Assembly (NCBI GenBank): GCA_942491735.1
Contig: CALOCN010000001.1
Span: forward strand, 186,001 to 250,000
DNA: 64,000 nucleotides
Source: CALOCN01 sp942491735
GTDB taxonomy: Bacteria > Eisenbacteria > RBG-16-71-46 > JABDJR01
Direction of reading: 5' to 3'
Under the pieces are notes generated by a model that worked only from the letters and a program-made list of their open reading frames with translations, was not told the DNA's origin and ran no database searches. Shown one piece after another: positions 17,303 to 25,206 of the stretch. How positions within the stretch are numbered: position 1 is the first letter of the stretch; the number at the start of each line of letters is the position of its first letter. Position numbers and translations under genes: made by a program.

Positions 17303-18697
17303 ATGGTTGCCCCCATCGGCGACAGTCGACCTTCAGCCAGGCGTCGTAACCTCCAGTTCGTCTTCGTGGAGGGGTTTCTCTGGAGCGTCATGGTGGGTCT
17401 GGGGGAGACCTGGATCGCCGCCTTTGCCCTGGCCCTGGGATTTTCCGATGTGTGGGCGGGCCTCCTCACCACCTTTCCCCTGCTGATCGGTGGTCACCTC
17501 CAGCTGATTGCCCCGTTCATGGTCCGATGGCTGGGTTCGCGCCGGCGCGCCGCTGCGGGAAGTGCCTTCCTGCAGGCGATCTCCCTGGTTCCGCTGGTCG
17601 CGGGAGCGGCGGCGGGGAGCCTCCCCGGCTGGCTGCTCCTGGCCTCGGCCAGCCTCTACTGGGGAGCGGGTCTGGGAACGGGGACGGTGTGGAACGCCTG
17701 GATGACCCAGGTGGTGCCGCGGCGGGTCCGGGACCGGTTCTTTGCCCGGCGAACCGGAGCCACCCAGTTGGGCATCACCCTGGGGCTGGTCGGTGGGGGA
17801 CTGGGACTGCATGCCGCCGACACCCGGGGCCTGGAGCTGACCGGATTCCTGGTCCTGTTCGGCGTGGCCACGGTCTGCCGGCTCGTCTCGGTGGTGTTCC
17901 TGATGCGCACCGGCGAACGGATCCCGCAGCACCGTCGCGACCGTATCGTGGCCGGCCGCGAGCTGTTGCACCGGGTGCGTCACGGGCGGGATGGACGGCT
18001 CATTCTGTTCGTGGTGCTCATGACCGGATCGGTGGGCCTGGCCAGCCCCTTCTTCACCCCGTTCATGCTGGGGCCGTTGGGGTTCTCCTACCGGGCGTAC
18101 ATGGCCCTCATCGCGGGCTCGTTCCTGGCCAAGGCGCTCATGCTCACCGTGCTGGGATCCTGGGCGCGGCGGTACGGGGCCGGGGTGTTGCTGCGCGGGG
18201 GAGCCGTTTGCATCGCCGCGGTGCCGGTGTTCTGGATCCTCCACGACGGCTTCGCGTACCTGTTCGTCCTGCAGATGCTCTCCGGCATGGCCTGGGCCAC
18301 CTACGAGTTCGGCGCGTTCCTTCTCTACCTCGACGACATGGAGGAGGACGAACGGACCAGCCTGCTCACCACCCTCAACCTGGCCAGTGCGGTGGCCCTG
18401 GTCGGGGGATCGCTGCTGGGTGGTACGCTGCTCGCCGGCGGTGGGGCGTCGGTCCCGTCGTATCATCTCGTGTTCGGGGTGTCGGCGGGCGCGCGGGCCG
18501 CCTCGCTGCTCCTGTTGTTGGGGCTGGCCACCGGAAGGCCGGTGGCGGTGCCGCGGGTCCTGTTCCGTGCCTTGTCCGTACGACCCGGCATGGGAGGCGT
18601 GCTGCGGCCGTTGTGGGTGACCCTGCGGTCGAGGCGTCGGCGGGACGGACGGTTGGATTCGCCTTCCGGTGATCCGCGGGATCCCGGGAGCAGGTGA
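17303..18697 (+). CDS. MFS-type transporter
   Basis: A 464-residue protein with about 12 hydrophobic helices, including WSVMVGLGETWIAAFALALG, LPGWLLLASASLYWGAG, and FILVLQML-like segments near 305. The even spacing, the central cytoplasmic loop (about 200-235: RIPQHRRDRIVAGRELLHRVR) and Arg-rich short loops fit the major facilitator fold. The substrate cannot be read from the sequence. The start ATG lies 18 bases after prfA and has no strong ribosome site, so translation is probably coupled to prfA. The C-terminal 45 residues are cytoplasmic and Arg-rich. Confidence 0.85.
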   Translation: MVAPIGDSRPSARRRNLQFVFVEGFLWSVMVGLGETWIAAFALALGFSDVWAGLLTTFPLLIGGHLQLIAPFMVRWLGSRRRAAAGSAFLQAISLVPLVAGAAAGSLPGWLLLASASLYWGAGLGTGTVWNAWMTQVVPRRVRDRFFARRTGATQLGITLGLVGGGLGLHAADTRGLELTGFLVLFGVATVCRLVSVVFLMRTGERIPQHRRDRIVAGRELLHRVRHGRDGRLILFVVLMTGSVGLASPFFTPFMLGPLGFSYRAYMALIAGSFLAKALMLTVLGSWARRYGAGVLLRGGAVCIAAVPVFWILHDGFAYLFVLQMLSGMAWATYEFGAFLLYLDDMEEDERTSLLTTLNLASAVALVGGSLLGGTLLAGGGASVPSYHLVFGVSAGARAASLLLLLGLATGRPVAVPRVLFRALSVRPGMGGVLRPLWVTLRSRRRRDGRLDSPSGDPRDPGSR

Positions 18698-18707
18698 GGA
18701 CTGGATC

Positions 18708-19142
18708 ATGGCGCGCAATCCGTGTGGCCGGTGTCAGGGAAGCGGCAAGGTTTCAGGTCAATTGAACCCCTACGGATACAAGACGTCCGCGGGAATGGGC
18801 ATGGACGTCTGCCGCACCTGCGGAGGCAGCGGCTGGGTCCGGGGGGCGTCCGATCCCGGGTCCGGGCCCTCGTCCTCCCACTCGGGATTCGCCTGGGATG
18901 GCCCGGCGGTTCAGGTTCCCCGCCGGGTCTGGCTGTTCGCCATTCTGGGGGCGTTTGTCGGAGGCTCATCCCCGCCGTTCGGGTTGAACGGACTGTTCGG
19001 CGCGGTACTGGGGCTGCTGGTCTTTGCCCTGGTAGGCGGGTTCGCCTTCCACTTCCGGATCGGACGGATCCTGCTCACGATCCTCGGGATCGGGTTCGTG
19101 GGGATGTTCGTGGTGGCGTTGGTGATGGCCGCCCTCCGCTAG
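18708..19142 (+). CDS. Small DnaJ-type zinc-finger membrane protein
   Basis: A 144-residue protein. I chose the ATG at 18708, seven bases after AGGTGAGG, which overlaps the stop of the MFS gene. Two CxxCxGxG motifs (C6/C9 in CGRCQGSGK and C35/C38 in CRTCGGSGW) resemble the zinc repeats of DnaJ and should form one zinc site. A Ser/Gly-rich linker follows, then two to three hydrophobic stretches (about 74-140) that anchor it in the inner membrane. Function unknown. Its stop codon interlocks with that of the minus-strand pilin-like gene at CTAG 19139-19142. Confidence 0.75.
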   Translation: MARNPCGRCQGSGKVSGQLNPYGYKTSAGMGMDVCRTCGGSGWVRGASDPGSGPSSSHSGFAWDGPAVQVPRRVWLFAILGAFVGGSSPPFGLNGLFGAVLGLLVFALVGGFAFHFRIGRILLTILGIGFVGMFVVALVMAALR

Positions 19143-20764
19143 TGATCCTCCCGCCACGCCAGCACCCTTGGGATCGGCTGATCCGTCACGAATCGCTGGG
19201 TGAGTGGAAAATACGGCGGCACGATACCGCGCGGGTCGTAGTGGAAATCGCGGCCATAGCCGGTCATGGAGCCGTTGTTGCCGAAGGTGCCGAAGGCGCC
19301 GTAGTGGTTGGTGATCATGCCGCCGCGCAGGTGGACCTGGCCCCGGTAGTCCCCGGAATCGTAACCATCCACCACCCAGGCCTTGCCGTCGCCGGCCGCC
19401 ATGACGAAACCGTCCATGCGGATTTCATCGGGTGCATTGGACGTGATGCGCACGTCACCGCCCGGCGTGAACAGACCCAGGACGCTGTTGCCACCATCCA
19501 TGTCGTTGTAGGTCAGGTCCCCTTCGAGGTTGATGTCCCCGTTGCTGACCACGGTGAGCTGTGAGCCGTCGGCCACCGCGGGGAGGGGATCGCCCCCAAC
19601 CCGTCCCGGCCCGGTCAGGGTCTGGATCTTGCCGTTGACGAAGAGCACGCCGTTGGGGGTGCCGGCCAGGGTCTGGGAGGCCTGCCCGTAGGGCGTGTAC
19701 TCGGTGGTGTTGGTGGTCCGGTCCACCTTGATGGTCGAGGTCTGCCCGTTCTTGTCCTGAATCGTGTAGACCTGCCGCCCGCTCCCGTCCACCGAGAGCT
19801 CGGTGTGGTTCGAGTTTCCCTGGACATAGATGCCGCCGGTGACCAGGCCGCCGTTGTTGGGCAGATAGACCCCGGTGGGGGGCGCGGTCGATCCCGGAGG
19901 CAAGCCCAGGTGGGCGCGCAGCTCCCCGTTGGTGACCGTCGACGTGCTGGCCGGGTTGCCTCCAATAGCCGCGCGCTGCTGGCTGAATGCGTTGTCGGGC
20001 AGCTCGATGTTGGGGCTGCTCCTCTCGAAGCCGCCGTAGAAGTTGGGGACGTCCTTGTTTCCGTTGCGATCCGCGTCCAGGTACGTCACGTTCCCGTTGT
20101 TGTAGAACCCCGCCTCGTCGTTCACCTGGGTGGTGAAATCCTCGAAGGTGGGGTAGTAGGCGAAACGCATGGTCCCATTGGTGTGGACCCGGCCGTCGAA
20201 GTACCCGCTGGTATGGAACCAGATGTCGTACCCGTCCGGGGTGAGATGCGTATCGGTGAACAGCAGGTAGTCGGCAAAGGAGCCTCGGGTCGCGCTGACC
20301 CGCAGCTTTCCCTGGCTCACCACCCGGCGTTCCCCCTCGGCATAGGTTCCGGTGGCGGTGGTGGTGTAGAGGTAGTCGTAGGCCTGACTCTGCAGGTTCA
20401 GCGAGCTGTCCTGGAAGGCGAGGGTGGTCACGGTCTGGAAGGCGGGCGGCCCGTCGTAGTCCATGATCAGGCCCTGGTTGGGGAAGAGCCCCTGGGGATC
20501 CGGAATGATGGGACCGTTGCCGTCCCAGACCGAGTTGAGGCTGTCCATCTGCCCGGTGGCCCAGTCGGTCATGATCTGCTTGGCCACCTCGACCCCGGCA
20601 TCGGCCGAGTAGAGGGCCCGGCCCCCCACGCGATGACTCACCGTCACCGCTTTCTCGGTGACCGTGGTCATGGAGGCGGCGGTGAGCAGGGCGGTGATGG
20701 CCACCATGAGCATCAGGGCCGCCACCAGGGCAATTCCGCGTTCGTTGTGCAGTACGGATCGCAT
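19139..20764 (-). CDS. PilX-like minor pilin or DUF4900-type protein
   Basis: A 541-residue protein starting at the ATG at 20764, with GAGGAGG upstream. The N-terminus NERGIALVAALMLMVAITAL is the PilX_N type helix of a type IV pilus-associated minor pilin, and the next stretch, YSADAGVEVAKQIM, is typical of these proteins. The remaining 480 residues are beta-rich and far longer than a usual PilX. A segment DGRVHTNGTMRF and DGSQLTVVSNGDINLEGDL recall DUF4900-like surface domains. It is third in a pilV-pilW-pilX-like operon (gap of 10 bases), so it probably forms part of a pilus or pseudopilus tip. Confidence 0.85.
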   Translation of the reverse strand: MRSVLHNERGIALVAALMLMVAITALLTAASMTTVTEKAVTVSHRVGGRALYSADAGVEVAKQIMTDWATGQMDSLNSVWDGNGPIIPDPQGLFPNQGLIMDYDGPPAFQTVTTLAFQDSSLNLQSQAYDYLYTTTATGTYAEGERRVVSQGKLRVSATRGSFADYLLFTDTHLTPDGYDIWFHTSGYFDGRVHTNGTMRFAYYPTFEDFTTQVNDEAGFYNNGNVTYLDADRNGNKDVPNFYGGFERSSPNIELPDNAFSQQRAAIGGNPASTSTVTNGELRAHLGLPPGSTAPPTGVYLPNNGGLVTGGIYVQGNSNHTELSVDGSGRQVYTIQDKNGQTSTIKVDRTTNTTEYTPYGQASQTLAGTPNGVLFVNGKIQTLTGPGRVGGDPLPAVADGSQLTVVSNGDINLEGDLTYNDMDGGNSVLGLFTPGGDVRITSNAPDEIRMDGFVMAAGDGKAWVVDGYDSGDYRGQVHLRGGMITNHYGAFGTFGNNGSMTGYGRDFHYDPRGIVPPYFPLTQRFVTDQPIPRVLAWREDH

Positions 20765-20774
20765 GTCAGCCTCC

Positions 20775-21620
20775 TCAGCCGATCGATCGGGGTGCAATGG
20801 TGATCTCGATGAAGTCGCCTTCGGTGGATCCGTGTTCCGGGGTGGACGTATAGCCGATCTGCACCGAACGGATCAGCGAGGGATCCGCCGGGTCCGCGTC
20901 CAGGGTGCCGTCGGCCATCACGTAGACGATCTGCAGATCCTGGATGCCTTCGGCGAGTGGGACCGGTGTTCCCGAACCCAGTTGCCGGAACAGCTTGGGC
21001 GAACCGGACGAGTCGTCGACCCAGTACCGCACGATCTGCACCTTGGCCACGATGGAGCCCACGGGATACCCGCCGACCGGCCAGTCGTCGTGTTCCGTCG
21101 GGGTGTTGTACCCGGAGGTGACCTCGTGACCCAGGACGTTGGCCCCCTGGGTGACCGAGGTGAGCTGGAAGAGATCGGCGTTGTCGGTGTCGACGATCAC
21201 GACCAGGTCGCCCACCGCGAACTCGTCGACCGCCTCCACCTGCAGCACGTCCGAGGGGGAAGCCATGATGGAGGTGGTCCGGGCCAGGTTGCCCTCGAGC
21301 CCGCCCACCAGGATCAGGGTGTCCGGAGCGTTGACTCCGGCACGGGGCATGAGCGGGAAGAGGCGCCCGCCCGGTACGCCACCGGTGGTGATGGTTTCCC
21401 CGCCGTACCCGCTTCCGGCCATGCGGACATCGTGGGAGAGCATCTGCAGGGCCGCTCGAAGGTTCTGCACCGAGGACTTGCGCTCCATGCTGGCGTCCCA
21501 GGAGCGCTCCGTGTTGAGAACGATGGCAAAGGCGGTCACGATCACCGAGGCCGAAACGAACACCGCGACCATCAGCTCGATCAGGGTGAAGCCGGACTGT
21601 CGGTTGCGTGCTCGTCTCAT
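20775..21620 (-). CDS. PilW-like minor pilin
   Basis: A 281-residue prepilin. The N-terminus RQSGFTLIELMVAVFVSASV has the prepilin peptidase site after G10 and the Glu at mature position 5. The helix continues into SSVQNLRAALQMLSHDVRMAGSGYGG, the hallmark of PilW-type proteins, and the C-terminal half is beta-rich. The ATG at 21620 overlaps the stop of the upstream pilV-like gene (ATGA), so I rejected the longer frame that runs on across it. It should be processed by PilD and inserted at the pilus tip; pilD and the major pilin are not in the window. Confidence 0.9.
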   Translation of the reverse strand: MRRARNRQSGFTLIELMVAVFVSASVIVTAFAIVLNTERSWDASMERKSSVQNLRAALQMLSHDVRMAGSGYGGETITTGGVPGGRLFPLMPRAGVNAPDTLILVGGLEGNLARTTSIMASPSDVLQVEAVDEFAVGDLVVIVDTDNADLFQLTSVTQGANVLGHEVTSGYNTPTEHDDWPVGGYPVGSIVAKVQIVRYWVDDSSGSPKLFRQLGSGTPVPLAEGIQDLQIVYVMADGTLDADPADPSLIRSVQIGYTSTPEHGSTEGDFIEITIAPRSIG

Positions 21621-22027
21621 CGGCCCGCCCTTGCGTGCAGGAACACCTGTTGCGCCTCCTGGCCCGCCTCGGGGTTCTCGGGCGTGACCACCACGGTGAC
21701 CCGTTTGACGTTGGCCACCGGCACCCCGGTTTCCACGGTCCAGGAGCGTGTGAATCCCGGCACCGCGAAATCCGGATCCGGATGGGTTCCCGGGGTGAGT
21801 TGGGGATCGTCGTAGGGGAGCCCATGCAACCACTCCACCGAGCGGTCGGCGAGGAAGGTGGCCCGGGTGCGCTCGTGGGACTCTCCCAGGTCGGACTTCA
21901 TCATGGGGAGCATCGCGGCCAGCCCCAGCATGCCGACCGAGACGACAACGATGGCGATCACCGCCTCGATCAGGGTGAACCCACCCTCCGAACCGGGCCG
22001 GAATGCGGTGTGTGTGCGTACTCTCAT
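21617..22027 (-). CDS. PilV-like minor pilin
   Basis: A 136-residue prepilin whose ATG at 22027 follows a good AAGGTGA site. The N-terminus is GGFTLIEAVIAIVVVSVGML, with cleavage after G16 and Glu at mature position 5. The next part, SHERTRATFLADRSVEWL, is the region that varies among PilV proteins. It is the first gene of a three-gene minor-pilin operon and lies downstream of a near-consensus sigma-54 promoter (22141-22127). FimT/GspH-type partners and the assembly ATPases are not encoded here. Confidence 0.88.
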   Translation of the reverse strand: MRVRTHTAFRPGSEGGFTLIEAVIAIVVVSVGMLGLAAMLPMMKSDLGESHERTRATFLADRSVEWLHGLPYDDPQLTPGTHPDPDFAVPGFTRSWTVETGVPVANVKRVTVVVTPENPEAGQEAQQVFLHARAGR

Positions 22028-22126
22028 ATGGATCACCTTCCAAAAACCCCGCTGCCGAACAGCGCGATCCCCAGGTCGTCGTCGCGATCGCTCTCCGCGA
22101 TTCCTGATGCGCCACCTGCGTGGATC

Positions 22127-22141
22127 GCAGGGGTCGTGCCA
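22127..22141 (-). promoter_or_regulatory. Sigma-54 promoter for the minor-pilin operon
   Basis: On the minus strand TGGCACGACCCCTGC matches the RpoN -24/-12 consensus (TGGCACG-N4-TTGC) at every position except one T to C. The GG-GC spacing is exact. Transcription would start near 22115, about 88 bases before the pilV-like start. Type IV pilin genes are often RpoN-dependent in other bacteria. Confidence 0.7.
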
Positions 22142-22513
22142 GCGACGTGCATTCCCCAACGTCCACTGGGAGGCCAACATGGGAAATGTGTTGCCGGAGT
22201 TCGGGTTGAATCGTCTCCCGATCTGCGACCCGTCGCGTGCGGGCTGCGCGATCGTTGTGCTATGTCGCAATCGCGGCGTCCAGAGCAAAGGGTCCACACC
22301 GCATTTTTCCAGGGCGATTGCGCAGTCGTTGGCCCGGCCGACGGTTTGTTCGAATCGCCCGGTGTCGGAGGGCGACGCGTCGCTGGCTCTCGACCTGTTC
22401 CGGGCGAGATCCCCCGGGGCGACTCCGGTTTTGATTCCAGCGGGCTCAACCCACCGGAATCACGGCGTGCACGGCGCAACCCCCCGGCGCCTGCGCGGAT
22501 CGACCAACCCGGC

Positions 22514-22522
22514 TGCTAGACT
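22514..22522 (+). promoter_or_regulatory. Extended -10 promoter for prmC, possibly leaderless
   Basis: TGCTAGACT: TAGACT preceded by TGC, with no -35. The predicted start is at about 22529-22531, at or beside the prmC ATG, which also lacks a ribosome site. The mRNA is therefore likely to be leaderless. Confidence 0.5.
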
Positions 22523-22530
22523 CGGCCGTC

Positions 22531-23427
22531 ATGAGCCCTCCTGCGCCGGCGTCACCGCTTCCTCCGCTTCGCACCCTGGGTGAGTGGCGCCGCGAGGCGC
22601 GCACGCGACTGCGGGATGCCGGTCTTCCGTCCGCGGGGGCCGAAGCCGACACGTTGGCCCGTCATGTCCTGGGTTTCCGCCAGCACGATCTCACCCTGAA
22701 CCGGGACCGGGTGCTGGAACCGGCCCACAAGCGCCGACTCTCCCGACTCCTGCGTCGACGGCTCCAACGAGAGCCCCTCCAGTACCTCACCGGGGAAGTG
22801 GATTTCTACGGCCTCACCCTGCGGGTGCGACCCGGCGTCCTGATCCCGCGGCCGGAAACCGAAGGCCTGGTGGAACGGGTTCTGGCATACTTGCCGACCG
22901 GCCGGGCGGCCACTGTGGTCGATGTGGGGACCGGTTCGGGGGCGGTGGCCTGTGCCATTGGGGCCCAGCGACCCCAAGCAACGGTGTGGGGGACCGACCT
23001 CTCGCAGGAGGCCCTGCGGATCGCGCGGGCGAATGTCCGGGGTCTTGGTCTGGGCTCCCGGGTGACCTGCATCCAGGGGGATCTCCTGGATCCGGTCCTG
23101 GACCGGGAACCCCCGGCTCCGCTCCGGGTAGTGGTGAGCAACCCTCCCTATGTGGCTCACGCCGACCGGGCCCGTCTGGCCCCCGAGGTCCTGGACCACG
23201 AGCCGAAACTGGCCTTGTTCGCCCCGGATCGGGGCATGGGGGTGATCCGCCGCCTGGTTGCCGCATCGGCCGGGTTTCTTCCGGAGGGGGGTTTGCTGGC
23301 CCTGGAAATCGGAGAGGATCAGGGGGGGAGGGTGGTGGACCTGTTGAGTGACCCCCGCTGGCGGGATGCCCGGGTGGAAAAGGATCTTGCCGGTCGCGAC
23401 CGCTACGCGCTGGCTATCAGGGCTTGA
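22531..23427 (+). CDS. prmC: Peptide chain release factor N5-glutamine methyltransferase
   Basis: A 298-residue cytoplasmic enzyme that methylates the Gln of the GGQ motif in RF1 and RF2 using S-adenosylmethionine. The helical N-terminal domain includes QYLTGEVDFYGL (about 85-96) and RPETEGLVERVL. The Rossmann domain has VVDVGTGSGAVACAIGA. The catalytic NPPY is N204-Y207 (VVSNPPYVAH). Length is typical. In many genomes prmC follows prfA directly; here it lies about 5.2 kb away. It lacks a ribosome site and may be translated from a leaderless message. Confidence 0.96.
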   Translation: MSPPAPASPLPPLRTLGEWRREARTRLRDAGLPSAGAEADTLARHVLGFRQHDLTLNRDRVLEPAHKRRLSRLLRRRLQREPLQYLTGEVDFYGLTLRVRPGVLIPRPETEGLVERVLAYLPTGRAATVVDVGTGSGAVACAIGAQRPQATVWGTDLSQEALRIARANVRGLGLGSRVTCIQGDLLDPVLDREPPAPLRVVVSNPPYVAHADRARLAPEVLDHEPKLALFAPDRGMGVIRRLVAASAGFLPEGGLLALEIGEDQGGRVVDLLSDPRWRDARVEKDLAGRDRYALAIRA

Positions 23428-23466
23428 TGACGATCGGGTGATCGTCCACGGAACAGGAGAACATGG

Positions 23467-25179
23467 ATGCGCCGCAACCTCCTCGGCCTGCTTGCGCTGA
23501 TACTGATCATGCTCCCAACCGCCTGCTCCCAGGAATCCACGGTGGCCAACCAGCAACCGGTGGTGGAGTGGGTGGAGAGACCCGCCGAGGGGGAAACCCG
23601 CATGAGCGCGGCCCGCTTCCGCTGGACCGGGATCGACCCCGACGGCACGGTGGACCACTTCGAGCACAGCCTGGACTCCGACACCGAGTGGACCCGGACC
23701 ACGGTTCCCGAAGTCGTCCTGGAGTTCACCAAGGCCGATGGAACCGAGTCCATGCCGGCCGCCCATGTGTTCCGGGTGCGGGCGGTGGACAACCAGGGTC
23801 TCATGGGGGAACACCTCGCGGCCGGTTTCCTGGTTGCGGTGTTCAATGATCCTCCCCAGGCGGCATTCACCAACCCGCCGCCGACCGACATCTACCTCGG
23901 ATCCCAGGTCACCCTGTCCTGGGAGGCCAGCGACAGCGACGGCACGGTCACCGGCTACGAATACGCGGTAAACGACACTGCGGCCGGCTGGATCGACACC
24001 TCCGAAACCTCGGTAACCCTGGATCTCTCCGGGGATACACCGGCTCCCGCCCCCCGCGGGCTGGGCCCGGCCGCCCACGAGCCGGAACGCTACACCTTCT
24101 TCCTGCGCGCGGTGGACAACGAGGGCAAGCGGTCCTCGGTCATTTCCACCGATTTCATTTCCGGGCCGGAGAATCAGCCGCCGGTACTCACCCTGACCCG
24201 GGGGCCGGTGGCGCCGGTGTTCTTCTCCCCGACCGAATTCGCCTGGACCGGCGAGGATCCGGACGGCGCGATTCTGGGTTACCAATGGGCGGTGGATCTG
24301 GAGACGCCGGCGGACTGGATCCCGATCGGCACGACCACCTCGGTCCTGGTTGCCTTCACCCGCGATGATGGGGTGGTGGGGCAGGCGATGGGCCACACGT
24401 TCCACCTGCGGGCCATGGACGACGACTCGCTCTACTCCGACCCCCTCGTGCACGACTTCCGGGTTTCCCTGGCCAACCGCCCGCCGACCATGACCTCGTT
24501 GACCGCTCCCAATCCCGCGACCCCGCAGCTCTACAGCGGGGTGACCATTCGTTGGACCGCCACCGACGACGTGGCGGTCACCGGGTTCGAGTTGGCCTTC
24601 GAGGACACCCTCTCGGGTTGGACCGCCGTGCCCGCGACGCCGACCAGCTATAGCCGGCCCTGGTCCTGTCCCGATCCCGCTCCCTACGTCCCACCGGCCA
24701 ATCCCGCCCAGCCGGTCGCCGAATCCTTCGGGGATCACGTGATCCACGTGAGGGCGGTCGACGACGAGGGGGCCCGTTCCGATCCACTGGCCGCCATGTT
24801 CCGCACCTTTACCCGAACCCCCTTCGTGATCGGGTTCACCGACCCGGCGACCCAGGACGGATCCGTGGAGGCCGGCTCCCTGACCTTGGCCTGGACCGGG
24901 TTGGACGTGGATGGCCCGGGCGACCGGAAGCCCTTTGCCTACAGATGGATCGTCTTCCCGGTGGACGATTTCGCGGACGTGCCGGATGCTCGCGATGCGG
25001 TGCTGGCCGCGCGCGACACGGGCACCGTGGTCACGCTGCCCGAGGGGGTGACCACCCTGGACTGGACCGCGCCGTCGAGCGGTCTCTACGTCCTGGCCGT
25101 GTGGGCCGTCGATCTGGTCGGGGCGGAGGAGCCGTTCTTTCTCTATGGCCGAAACACACTGAAGATCACCGCGCCCTGA
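23467..25179 (+). CDS. Secreted lipoprotein with FN3-like repeats
   Basis: A 570-residue protein starting six bases after AGGAGA. The signal ends in a lipobox (LIMLPTACSQ), so Cys19 is probably lipidated. The body is made of about five beta-sandwich repeats of 90-110 residues, each with a core like FRWTGIDPDGTVDHFEHS, LSWEASDSDGTVTGYEYAV, FAWTGEDPDGAILGYQW, IRWTATDDVAVTGFELAF and LAWTGLDVDGPGD. The DPDG and HxLRAxD patterns are typical of FN3-like repeats in FCB surface proteins. No catalytic domain is seen. It is probably a cell-surface adhesin or scaffold. It lies between prmC and murA, where it interrupts a conserved core order. Confidence 0.85.
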   Translation: MRRNLLGLLALILIMLPTACSQESTVANQQPVVEWVERPAEGETRMSAARFRWTGIDPDGTVDHFEHSLDSDTEWTRTTVPEVVLEFTKADGTESMPAAHVFRVRAVDNQGLMGEHLAAGFLVAVFNDPPQAAFTNPPPTDIYLGSQVTLSWEASDSDGTVTGYEYAVNDTAAGWIDTSETSVTLDLSGDTPAPAPRGLGPAAHEPERYTFFLRAVDNEGKRSSVISTDFISGPENQPPVLTLTRGPVAPVFFSPTEFAWTGEDPDGAILGYQWAVDLETPADWIPIGTTTSVLVAFTRDDGVVGQAMGHTFHLRAMDDDSLYSDPLVHDFRVSLANRPPTMTSLTAPNPATPQLYSGVTIRWTATDDVAVTGFELAFEDTLSGWTAVPATPTSYSRPWSCPDPAPYVPPANPAQPVAESFGDHVIHVRAVDDEGARSDPLAAMFRTFTRTPFVIGFTDPATQDGSVEAGSLTLAWTGLDVDGPGDRKPFAYRWIVFPVDDFADVPDARDAVLAARDTGTVVTLPEGVTTLDWTAPSSGLYVLAVWAVDLVGAEEPFFLYGRNTLKITAP

Positions 25180-25206
25180 GCGTGCGGTCGGGGAAGTCGA
25201 GGGGAC

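Larger units (their letters stand above)
22028..22530. other. Divergent intergenic region between pilin operon and prmC
   Basis: A 503-base gap with no supported gene. It holds a sigma-54-type promoter firing left and a probable extended -10 promoter firing right. In between are about 370 bases of unexplained sequence, possibly binding sites for an RpoN activator, though no clear repeated operator is evident. Confidence 0.5.

Noticed and set aside
23467..25179. Repeats in the lipoprotein as a sign of gene fusion or DNA-level repeat
   Set aside because: The similarity is at protein level only; no long DNA repeat is visible, so this is an ordinary multi-domain protein.
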